Source: Caulobacterales bacterium RIFOXYB1_FULL_67_16
Lineage (GTDB): Bacteria > Pseudomonadota > Alphaproteobacteria > Caulobacterales > Caulobacteraceae
Length of the DNA stretch: 9,170 nt
NCBI GenBank assembly: GCA_001796045.1
Contig: MGLN01000078.1
Span: forward strand, 17,086 to 26,255
Reading direction: 5' to 3'
Position numbers and translations under genes: made by a program. The notes beneath the pieces were generated by a model. That model worked only from the letters and a program-made list of their open reading frames with translations. It had not been told where the DNA came from and did not search any database. Below are positions 1-5,208 of the stretch, in pieces (the stretch's first letter is position 1; each line of letters starts with the position of its first letter).

Positions 1-344
1 TCGGATCGGCGGCCGGTTTCTTCGGCATCGGCGGCGGGTTCCTGATCGTGCCCGGCTTGATGGCGGCGACGGGCATGAGTCTGGCGACCGCCCAGGCGAC
101 CTCCCTTCTCAGCGTCGCGGCCTTCGGAGCGACGACGGCCGGCAACTACGCCCTGTCCGGCTGGATCGATCCGGGTCTGGTCGCGGCCATAACCGTGGGC
201 GGGGTGGCGGGCACGGCGGCCGGGCTGCCGCTGGCGCGACGACTGGGGGCGAACGCCGCGCTGGGCCGAGCGCTGTTCGCGGGCCTGATTCTCGTGGTCG
301 CGGCCTATGTCGCGATCCGGGCGATCCTTACGCTCATGGGCTGA
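1..344 (+). CDS. TauE/SafE-family sulfite/anion exporter, C-terminal part (5' end outside window)
   Basis: This is the C-terminal 113 residues of an integral membrane permease of the TauE/SafE (DUF81) family; the frame is open from base 3 to a TGA at 342-344. The first visible residues carry the glycine-rich segment GFFGIGGGFLIVPGLM, typical of the start of one of the two half-repeats in this family. At least three hydrophobic helices follow: around LLSVAAFGATTAG, the LVAAITVGGVAGTAAGLPLA segment, and a terminal LFAGLILVVAAYVAIRAIL. Full family members are usually about 250-270 residues, so roughly half the protein is missing at the window edge. Members move sulfite, sulfoacetate or other small organosulfur anions across the inner membrane, but the substrate cannot be read from this fragment. 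An internal GTG at 48 is not the real start, because family sequence continues upstream of it. The gene ends 57 bp before the PP2C-kinase gene on the same strand, so they could be cotranscribed. Confidence 0.85.
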   Translation, partial: GSAAGFFGIGGGFLIVPGLMAATGMSLATAQATSLLSVAAFGATTAGNYALSGWIDPGLVAAITVGGVAGTAAGLPLARRLGANAALGRALFAGLILVVAAYVAIRAILTLMG

Positions 345-401
345 CGGGGCCGCGAAACGGCAAGGCTAGTCAGGTCTTCATAAATCACTGACACTCGGCC
401 C

Positions 402-2093
402 ATGAGCGACGCCAGACTGGAAATCGCGGCCGGTTTCGCCACGGCGCAGGGGCCGAAGGCGGACAATCAGGATTTCGGCGGGGTGCATCTGGGCGCGCCG
501 GCCGAGCAGCGCGAGCACGGGGTCGTCGCCGTCATCGCCGACGGGGTGTCGGGCTCCAAGGCCGGGCGGATGGCGGCGGAGCTCACGACGCGCAGCTTCA
601 TCGACGGTTATCTGGACCAGAATCCGCTGAACGGGATCGCCGTCAACGGGATCAAGGCGCTGAGGGGCTTCAACCGCTGGCTCCATGCGCGGGGCGAGAT
701 CGATCCAGCCATGGAGGCGGCGGCGACCACCTTCACCGCCCTGATCCTGCGGGGACGCGAGGCCGTCGCCCTGCACGTGGGGGACAGCCGGGCCTGGCAT
801 TTTCGCGACGGGATCCTGACGCGGCTGACCGAGGACCATACCCGGGCCCAGCAGGGGCTGAGCCATGTGCTGTACCGCGCCGTCGGGATCGAGGCTGACG
901 TTAAGCTGGACGTGCGCCATGTCGGCCTGGCGCCGCACGACCGGCTGATGCTGACCACGGACGGGGTGCACGGGGTGCTGAACGACGCCGCGCTGGCGCG
1001 GTTGCTGGGACGGCGCGGGTCGCCCGACGCGGACGCCCAGGCCATTCTGGACGCGGTCGCCGAGGTCGGAGCGCGCGACAACGCCACCGTTCTGATCCTG
1101 GACGTCATCCGCATCGGCGCGCCCGACTGGGAGGCGATCACGGCAGAGGCCGAGGGCCTGGCCATCCTGCCGCCGCCGAAACAGGGCCAGACGGTAGACG
1201 GGTTCCATCTGGACCGGCTGATTGCGGACGGACGTTACACGCGTCTGTTCCTGGCGCGGTCCGGCGAAGACCGGGTGGTGCTGAAGTTTCCCAAACCGGC
1301 GGCGGTGTCGGAACGGGGCGCGCGGACGGCATTCCTGCGCGAGGCCTTCATAGGACGGCGCATCGACAGCCCCTTCGTCGGCAAGGTGCTGACGCTGGAC
1401 GCGGGGCGCCAGAGCCGCCTCTATATCGTCCAGCCCTTTTATCAGGGCCAGACCCTGCACGCCCGCCTGGCCGAAGACGGCCCGTTCGAGATCGCCGAGG
1501 GCATGGACGTGGCGCTGAAGCTGGCCAGGGGCGTGGCGGCCCTGCACCGAGCAAGCGTGATCCATCGCGACATCAAGCCGGACAATGTGATCCTGGAGGC
1601 GAACGGCGGGTTGAAACTAGTCGATCTGGGCGTCGCCCGGCTGAAGCGGGCCGAGGAATTTGCCGAGGCGGAGGCCCCGGGGACGCCCGGCTTCAAGGCG
1701 CCGGAAATGTACGACGGCGAAAGCGGAAACGCCGCCACCGATCAGTTCGCCCTCGGCGTCACCCTGTATCGGTTGTTCACGGGGACCTATCCGTGGGGCG
1801 AGGTGGATCCGTCGGATGCGCCGCGCTTCGATCGGGCTCCGATTCCCGCGGGACGACGCCGGCCGGACATGCCCGCCTGGCTTGAGGCCGCCATCATGCG
1901 CGCCGTCGCCCTCGATCCGGATGAGCGGTTCGAGGACGTCGAGGAACTGATCCATGTGCTGGAGACCGGCAGCGCCGCCGCCGCCCCGGCGCAACGGCCC
2001 CTGTCCCTGATCGAGCGCGACCCGGTGCGGTTCTGGCAGGGGGTGAGCCTGGTCCTGGCTTTGTTGCTGCTGGTCGTGCTGGCCGCGGGTTAG
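402..2093 (+). CDS. Bifunctional PP2C-type protein phosphatase / Ser-Thr protein kinase with C-terminal membrane anchor
   Basis: A 563-residue fusion of two opposing signalling enzymes. Residues about 8-236 form a PP2C phosphatase with the metal-binding aspartates in place: D21 in ADNQD, D47-G48 in ADGVSG, D128 in GDSR, D187-G188 in TTDG and D226-N227 in RDNATV. Residues about 267-521 form a Hanks-type kinase: K295 in VVLKFPK, probable helix-C E314, HRDIKPDN at 388-395 with D390, K392 and N395, the metal-binding DLG (for DFG) at 408-410, APE at 433-435, and D447 in DQFALG. The glycine loop is degenerate (LIADGRYTRLFLAR). Residues about 545-562 form one hydrophobic helix after a basic/acidic linker, so both catalytic domains should face the cytoplasm. 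I chose the ATG at 402 because the phosphatase fold begins directly after it; no strong ribosome site is visible. From memory, similar fusions occur in proteobacteria, often near anion or nitrate transport genes. Here the gene lies 57 bp downstream of a TauE-type permease, so control of that transporter is possible but is inference. Confidence 0.93.
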   Translation: MSDARLEIAAGFATAQGPKADNQDFGGVHLGAPAEQREHGVVAVIADGVSGSKAGRMAAELTTRSFIDGYLDQNPLNGIAVNGIKALRGFNRWLHARGEIDPAMEAAATTFTALILRGREAVALHVGDSRAWHFRDGILTRLTEDHTRAQQGLSHVLYRAVGIEADVKLDVRHVGLAPHDRLMLTTDGVHGVLNDAALARLLGRRGSPDADAQAILDAVAEVGARDNATVLILDVIRIGAPDWEAITAEAEGLAILPPPKQGQTVDGFHLDRLIADGRYTRLFLARSGEDRVVLKFPKPAAVSERGARTAFLREAFIGRRIDSPFVGKVLTLDAGRQSRLYIVQPFYQGQTLHARLAEDGPFEIAEGMDVALKLARGVAALHRASVIHRDIKPDNVILEANGGLKLVDLGVARLKRAEEFAEAEAPGTPGFKAPEMYDGESGNAATDQFALGVTLYRLFTGTYPWGEVDPSDAPRFDRAPIPAGRRRPDMPAWLEAAIMRAVALDPDERFEDVEELIHVLETGSAAAAPAQRPLSLIERDPVRFWQGVSLVLALLLLVVLAAG

Positions 2094-2096
2094 AAA

Positions 2097-2549
2097 TCAG
2101 GCGGCCGCAGCCACCTGGGCCGGCAGGACATTGTCCAGGTCCAGCAGGCTTATCATCTCGCCGTCCACGGCGAATATGCCGGCGATGACGCCGGCGCCCC
2201 CGGCGCCGTCGCCCAGTTCCGGCGTCTCCTGACGCGCGGAGTCATCCAGCTCGACAATGTCCGACACGGCCTCGACCAGCAGGCCCACGGTGCGGTCGCC
2301 GCATTTGACCACCATGATGGCGTGACGGGCCGACGGCTCCTGGGTCGGCAGGCCCAGGCGCGCCGCCAGATCGATGATGGGCAGCACCAGTCCGCGCAGA
2401 TTGACCACGCCCTTCATATAGTCGGGAGCCTGGGGCAGGGGCGTGGTTGGGGTCCAGCCGCGAATTTCGATCACCGAGGTGATGTCGATGCAGAAGGCCT
2501 GATCGCCGACGCGGAAACCGACCAGTTCGCGACGGCCGCTGTTGGACAT
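2097..2549 (-). CDS. cheW: CheW-like chemotaxis coupling protein
   Basis: A 150-residue single-domain CheW protein, the adaptor that links chemoreceptors to the histidine kinase CheA on the cytoplasmic face of receptor arrays. The CheW fold is clear: ELVGFRVGDQAFCIDITSV (8-26), the receptor/CheA contact segment IEIRGWTP (27-34), PDYMKGVVNLRGLVLPIIDL (42-61), a second half with VGLLVEAVSDIVEL (88-101), and the closing strand MISLLDLDNVL (132-142). I chose the ATG at 2549 because the conserved family sequence starts directly after it (MSNSGRREL) and the length matches the usual 140-160 residues. An in-frame ATG at 2573 would add eight residues, and neither start has a convincing ribosome site. 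No CheA, receptor, CheY or CheR/B gene is in the window, so this is an orphan copy. Its stop lies three bases from that of the convergent PP2C-kinase gene. It is divergent from marR across a long spacer, so it probably has its own promoter there. Confidence 0.92.
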   Translation of the reverse strand: MSNSGRRELVGFRVGDQAFCIDITSVIEIRGWTPTTPLPQAPDYMKGVVNLRGLVLPIIDLAARLGLPTQEPSARHAIMVVKCGDRTVGLLVEAVSDIVELDDSARQETPELGDGAGGAGVIAGIFAVDGEMISLLDLDNVLPAQVAAAA

Positions 2550-2771
2550 TGTCACCACAGAACGATTCTCCATCCATGACCGACACGACGAGAGGTTTCC
2601 CGTATCGGATGACGCCGGGGTGGGACCCCGCTCAGAATTCAGTGTCGCGCAACCGCCTAGCAAATTCGTTAATGCCGAGAAGAGCGATGAAGCGAACGGG
2701 GTTTCACGAATTCGCCGACGAACCGTCCGAGGCTAATTTGTGTAAACAAGTATTGGGTGTTCGCCGATTTT

Positions 2772-2800
2772 CTAAGCTTGCATGGCTAAGTGAAGCTTAG
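2772..2800. repeat. 8-bp perfect inverted repeat CTAAGCTT-N13-AAGCTTAG
   Basis: The two arms, 2772-2779 and 2793-2800, are exact reverse complements separated by 13 bases. Each arm contains an AAGCTT hexamer. The dyad is flanked on both sides by TCGCCGA (2761-2767 and 2802-2808) in the same orientation. It lies about 135 bp upstream of the marR start and about 220 bp upstream of cheW. It could be an operator or form a hairpin; no T-run follows on either strand, so it is not a typical terminator. Confidence 0.6.
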
Positions 2801-2829
2801 GTCGCCGAATTGGTTAATTTTCAACCGTC

Positions 2830-2843
2830 AGGGGACGTGCCCT
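2830..2843. promoter_or_regulatory. Near-palindrome AGGGGACGTGCCCT, candidate operator
   Basis: The 14 bases are symmetrical around a central ACGT apart from one mismatched pair. The element lies 92-105 bp upstream of the marR start, next to the first copy of the TGCGTAAAT repeat. The size and symmetry suit a dimeric regulator such as the MarR protein encoded downstream, but binding is inference. Confidence 0.3.
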
Positions 2844-2884
2844 TGCGTAAATATGGGCGCGAGACTAGGGGATTATGCGTAAAT
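2844..2884. repeat. Direct repeat TGCGTAAAT, two copies 32 bp apart
   Basis: Exact 9-base copies stand at 2844-2852 and 2876-2884, start-to-start 32 bp, close to three helical turns, so both present the same face of the DNA. A related sequence, TGTGTAAAC, stands at 2739-2747, 105 bp before the first copy. They lie 50-90 bp upstream of the marR start, where an activator or repressor could act. A GATTC (GANTC, the CcrM methylation motif of Caulobacterales) follows at 2895-2899. Confidence 0.45.
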
Positions 2885-2934
2885 CTTGCGGGCGGATTCT
2901 TGTCCTGCGGCGGTCGTGAGTACGAATTCTTTCC

Positions 2935-3474
2935 ATGTCTGATGTGACCCAAGTAGATGGCGAGAAAGAATTAATTCGTCTGCAGGGTTCGGACCTGGTC
3001 GAAGCGGGCCGGGGCGAGATCCAGCTTCAGATCAAACAGAGAATCGCCTTCCTCTCGCGTCGCTGGATGACGCGGGCGGCCCGTCTGTTCAAAGCCTACG
3101 GCTTCACCAACGCGCAGAGAGCGCCGCTGGATTTGCTGAAGAATGCGCCTGAAGGTCTGACCCAGTCGGAACTGGCCCAAGGGCTTCAGCTGTCGGAACC
3201 TACGCTTTCAAGGCGTGTGACGCGCCTTCTGGCCGACGGTCTGGTCTCCAAACATCGACTGCCGGGCGATGGTCGCGCCAATCTGATCAAGCTGGAGCCC
3301 GCTGGCCGGAGCGTGCTTCAGGGGTCCGAGTCCAGGGCGTCGGTCGATAGGGACCTGTTGTTCGAGGGTCTTACGGATGCGGAGTTGAACGTCGCGCTGC
3401 GCGTGCTCGACGTGTTGGCGGTCCGGATCGACGGTCCCGTCGACGGGGCGGAGTTGGAGACGACCGCCGGCTGA
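2935..3474 (+). CDS. MarR-family winged helix-turn-helix transcriptional regulator
   Basis: A 179-residue protein with the layout of a MarR dimer. It has a charged N-terminal lead (1-30), helical segments that would form the dimer interface (about 31-58 and 145-165), and a winged HTH at about 60-122. In the DNA-binding part, GLTQSELAQGLQLSEPTLSRRVTRLLADGLV (74-104) is the helix-turn-helix, with the recognition helix near 88-100. The wing is RLPGDGRANLIKLEPAG, with the usual D112 and R114 of the family's DxR pattern. I chose the ATG at 2935 because a TGA in the same frame lies just upstream (2918-2920); the ribosome site is weak. The N-terminal lead is somewhat longer than in short MarR proteins. 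No ligand or target can be read from sequence. Divergence from cheW across a region of dyads suggests autoregulation and perhaps control of cheW, by analogy with other MarR genes. It converges on yqgE with 17 bp between the stops. Confidence 0.88.
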   Translation: MSDVTQVDGEKELIRLQGSDLVEAGRGEIQLQIKQRIAFLSRRWMTRAARLFKAYGFTNAQRAPLDLLKNAPEGLTQSELAQGLQLSEPTLSRRVTRLLADGLVSKHRLPGDGRANLIKLEPAGRSVLQGSESRASVDRDLLFEGLTDAELNVALRVLDVLAVRIDGPVDGAELETTAG

Positions 3475-3481
3475 TCTCGCT

Positions 3482-3498
3482 GGCCTGGCCCTCAGGCC
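3482..3498. terminator. GC-rich hairpin between convergent marR and yqgE, possible bidirectional terminator
   Basis: GGCCTG (3482-3487) and CAGGCC (3493-3498) form a perfect 6-bp stem with a 5-base loop. It sits in the 17-bp gap between the convergent stops and includes the yqgE stop codon. No U-tract follows on either strand, so intrinsic termination is uncertain. Confidence 0.3.
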
Positions 3499-4061
3499 CG
3501 TCCGCCCTGACTGGACAACCGCCCGGCGTCCACCCCGATCCGCGCCAGGGCGCGCGCCCATTTCGATTGATGGTCGCCGTCGAAAATCAGGTCCAGATCG
3601 GCGTCTGAAGTCAACCAGACATTCTCGGCCAGTTCTTCTTCGAGCTGGCCTTCGCCCCAGCCGGCGTACCCCAGCAGCAGGGCCGAGCGCCGCGGGCCGG
3701 CCACGTCGTCCGTCATGGCGGCCAGGGCTTCTCGCGTGCCCGTCATGGCCAGGCCGTCCCCGAAGGGCAGGGTGTCGGCGCCCACGCTCCAGTCGTCGGT
3801 GTGCAGGACGAAGCCGCGCTCGCGCTCCACCGGGCCGCCGACCAGAACCGGTCGACCCGCCGCCGTCACCGGCGAAGGCGCGTCCAGCTTGTCCAGCACG
3901 ATCTTCAGGTCCACGCCCGGCGCAGGACTGTCGATCCGCAGTCCCATGGCGTGATCCGGCCCGTGGGCGCAGATCAGGATGACGGCATGTTCGAACCGCG
4001 GGTCGCCGATGCCGGGCATGGCCACCAGAAGACGGCCCGTCAGGGGGGAGGCGTCGGTCAT
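3492..4061 (-). CDS. yqgE: YqgE/AlgH family protein
   Basis: A 189-residue protein of the conserved YqgE/AlgH family (DUF179), a soluble single-domain family of unclear biochemical role; the AlgH name comes from alginate regulation in Pseudomonas. Family landmarks are in order: LTGRLLVAMPGIGDPRFEHAVI (7-28), an ICAHGPDHAMGL segment (30-41), PVLVGGPVERERGFVLH (71-87), ALLLGYAGWGEGQLEEEL (127-144) and ENVWLTSDADLDLIF (146-160). E. coli YqgE is of similar length. The usual MGxxxNxP stretch reads MGLRIDSP here. The frame stays open far upstream of 4061, but that part is antisense to the peroxiredoxin gene and has no family character. I chose the ATG at 4061; the in-frame ATG at 4070 (three residues longer) is equally possible, and neither has a clear ribosome site. 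The gene is divergent from the peroxiredoxin gene and shares its 115-bp upstream region. Confidence 0.92.
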   Translation of the reverse strand: MTDASPLTGRLLVAMPGIGDPRFEHAVILICAHGPDHAMGLRIDSPAPGVDLKIVLDKLDAPSPVTAAGRPVLVGGPVERERGFVLHTDDWSVGADTLPFGDGLAMTGTREALAAMTDDVAGPRRSALLLGYAGWGEGQLEEELAENVWLTSDADLDLIFDGDHQSKWARALARIGVDAGRLSSQGGRA

Positions 4062-4094
4062 GATAACCATATCATCGGGTGCGAAACGGCCGGA

Positions 4095-4115
4095 CGCAAG
4101 CCGTTGATGCTTGCG
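4095..4115. repeat. Inverted repeat CGCAAGC-N7-GCTTGCG in divergent yqgE/peroxiredoxin promoter region
   Basis: Perfect 7-bp arms at 4095-4101 and 4109-4115 enclose a 7-base spacer, a 21-bp dyad. It lies 34-54 bp upstream of the yqgE start and 62-82 bp upstream of the peroxiredoxin start, and its right arm overlaps a possible -35 element for the latter. The position suits an operator acting on both genes; the regulator is unknown. Confidence 0.5.
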
Positions 4116-4138
4116 GCGACCGCGGGGCCGTCTATCTG
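4111..4138 (+). promoter_or_regulatory. Candidate promoter of the peroxiredoxin gene
   Basis: TTGCGGC (4111-4117) and TCTATCTG (4131-4138), 13 bases apart, partly resemble the Caulobacter housekeeping promoter pattern (TTGACGS, 10-14 bases, GCTANAWC). A start near 4145 would leave a leader of about 30 bases. The match is only moderate. Confidence 0.25.
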
Positions 4139-4176
4139 TCTGTGGCGCATTCAACCAACCCGCGCGGAGACAATTC

Positions 4177-4662
4177 ATGACCATCCAGATCGGCGACCGC
4201 ATCCCTGACGCCACCCTGGCCCAAGCCACGGCCGAAGGCCCCAAGCCCGTCAGCACAGCCGACATCTTCGCGGGCAAGACCGTCGCTCTGTTCGCCGTTC
4301 CCGGCGCCTTCACCCCCACCTGCTCGGCGCGCCATCTGCCCGGCTTCAAGGACAATCTTGAGGCCATCCAGAGCAAGGGCGTCGATGTAGTCGCCTGTAT
4401 CTCGGTCAACGACGCCTTCGTCATGAAGGCCTGGGCCGAAAGCCAGGGCGTGGACGACGGCTCCATTGTCATGCTGGCCGACGGCAACGGCGATCTGACC
4501 CGCGAACTGGGTCTGGTTCTGGACGGCTCGGGCTTCGGACTGGGGCAGCGCTCGCAGCGCTACTCCATGCTGGTCAAGAACGGCGTGGTCACCCAGCTGA
4601 ACATCGAACAGGGCGGCGAGTTCAAGGTGTCGTCGGCCGAGCACCTGCTGGCCCAGCTCTGA
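4177..4662 (+). CDS. Peroxiredoxin, Prx5 type (thiol peroxidase)
   Basis: A 161-residue cytoplasmic peroxiredoxin that reduces hydrogen peroxide and organic hydroperoxides through an active-site cysteine. The Prx5 signature PGAFTPTCSARHLPGF (42-57) holds the peroxidatic C49 and the supporting T46; the active-site arginine is probably R128 in QRYSML. VVACISVNDAFVMKAW (71-86), with C74, and LADGNGDLTRELGL (100-113) are also typical of this branch. The only cysteines are C49 and C74. The C-terminal resolving cysteine of human PRDX5 is absent, so a one-cysteine mechanism using glutaredoxin or glutathione is likely, as in many bacterial Prx5 enzymes. The start at 4177 is supported by GGAGA at 4166-4170, six bases upstream. 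The in-frame start at 4111 would add 22 residues with no family character. The vsr gene begins 39 bp after the stop on the same strand. Confidence 0.94.
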   Translation: MTIQIGDRIPDATLAQATAEGPKPVSTADIFAGKTVALFAVPGAFTPTCSARHLPGFKDNLEAIQSKGVDVVACISVNDAFVMKAWAESQGVDDGSIVMLADGNGDLTRELGLVLDGSGFGLGQRSQRYSMLVKNGVVTQLNIEQGGEFKVSSAEHLLAQL

Positions 4663-4671
4663 CTTGAAGAT

Positions 4672-4696
4672 CTCCACGCCGTCGCTTCGCGTGGGG
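4672..4696 (+). promoter_or_regulatory. Hairpin in the peroxiredoxin-vsr spacer that would mask the vsr ribosome site
   Basis: CTCCACGC (4672-4679) can pair with GCGTGGGG (4689-4696), seven Watson-Crick pairs and one G-U, with a 9-base loop. The right arm contains the GGGG that is the only purine-rich stretch at ribosome-site distance from the vsr ATG at 4702. No U-tract follows, so it is a weak terminator candidate. It could attenuate vsr translation or read-through from the peroxiredoxin gene. Confidence 0.4.
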
Positions 4697-4701
4697 TGCG
4701 G

Positions 4702-5208
4702 ATGACGACGGATGTCTTCAGCCCGGAAAAGCGCAGCGCCGTGATGCGCCGCGTCAAGGGGCGGGACACCGCTCCGGAACTGGCCGTGCGCAGGATCCTT
4801 CGCACGGCCGGGATCGGCTATCGGTTGGGCGGCCTAGGCTTGCCGGGCAGGCCGGACATCACGATGAAGGGACGAAGGCTGGCGCTCTTCGTCCACGGCT
4901 GTTTTTGGCACGGCCACGATTGTCCGCGCGGAGCCCGCCAGCCCAAGGCCAACGCCGAATACTGGACAGCCAAGATCGCTCGCAACCGCGACCGGGACGC
5001 CCGCGCCAGGTCTGAATTAGAGGCCTGGGGTTGGCGGGTCCTCACGGTGTGGGAATGCGAGCTGAGACGACCGGACGCGGCCCCGCGGCTGACGGCGGCG
5101 GTCCGGGGTCAGGCGGCTTCGGTCTCGGCCGAAGACGCCGTCTCGTCCAACACGTGCTGCAACGCGCCCAGCAGGGCAGGAGGCGTCAGCGGCTTGGAGA
5201 CGAAATAG
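4702..5208 (+). CDS. vsr: Very short patch repair (Vsr) DNA mismatch endonuclease
   Basis: A 168-residue Vsr endonuclease, which nicks DNA 5' of the T in T:G mismatches arising from deamination of 5-methylcytosine. Residues line up with the E. coli enzyme (156 aa) one position later: E26 in APEL, the catalytic metal ligand D52 in PGRPD, and H65, C67, H70, H72 and C74 in FVHGCFWHGHDC, with C119 in WECEL completing the structural zinc site. RRVKGRDTAPEL (16-27) and AEYWTAKIARNRDRD (85-99) are also family-typical. I prefer the ATG at 4702, with GGGG five bases upstream, over the in-frame GTG at 4696. Vsr genes usually sit beside a cytosine-C5 methyltransferase gene; none is present here, so it is a solitary copy. 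The last 33 codons (from about residue 136) lie antisense to the 3' end of the hybrid histidine kinase gene, a 100-bp convergent overlap. That tail, with CC at 152-153, looks unconserved. Confidence 0.92.
   Translation: MTTDVFSPEKRSAVMRRVKGRDTAPELAVRRILRTAGIGYRLGGLGLPGRPDITMKGRRLALFVHGCFWHGHDCPRGARQPKANAEYWTAKIARNRDRDARARSELEAWGWRVLTVWECELRRPDAAPRLTAAVRGQAASVSAEDAVSSNTCCNAPSRAGGVSGLETK

Larger units (their letters stand above)
2550..2934. other. Divergent cheW/marR intergenic region, AT-richer, repeat-bearing
   Basis: This 385-bp stretch holds no gene I can support. The part from about 2650 is clearly richer in A/T than its surroundings, as expected of a promoter region serving genes on both sides. 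It contains an 8-bp inverted repeat (2772-2800), a 14-bp near-palindrome centred on ACGT (2830-2843), a 9-bp direct repeat (2844-2852 and 2876-2884), the sequence TCGCCGA three times (2712, 2761 and 2802) and one TTAACCA on the minus strand (2811-2817). Open frames here, including an extension of cheW back to 2663 and two plus-strand frames around 2542-2800, have no recognisable protein character. Confidence 0.7.

Noticed and set aside
378..1565. A 395-codon open frame antisense to the PP2C-kinase gene
   Set aside because: Its protein is rich in Arg, Gly, Pro, Gln and His with no domain, as expected of a shadow frame in GC-rich DNA; the plus strand has clear catalytic motifs throughout.
2550..2663. 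Extension of cheW to an ATG at 2663, giving a start MLGGCATL that resembles a lipoprotein signal
   Set aside because: CheW proteins are cytoplasmic, the extra 38 residues have no family character, and there is no hydrophobic stretch long enough for a signal peptide.
2738..2749. TTGT-GTAA-ACAA as an FNR/FixK-type site
   Set aside because: The arms do not match TTGAT...ATCAA, and a 4-bp dyad is expected by chance.
2811..2817. TTAACCA on the minus strand as a CtrA binding site
   Set aside because: Only one half of the TTAA-N7-TTAA pattern is present; the position seven bases before it does not read TTAA, so it is listed only as part of the spacer description.
4062..4487. Extension of yqgE into a 331-residue protein
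   Set aside because: The extra part is antisense to the peroxiredoxin gene, which has strong motifs and a good ribosome site; YqgE homology begins at about 4061.
4132..4677. A 181-codon minus-strand frame opposite the peroxiredoxin gene
   Set aside because: No recognisable domain, and it lies wholly over a well-supported gene.
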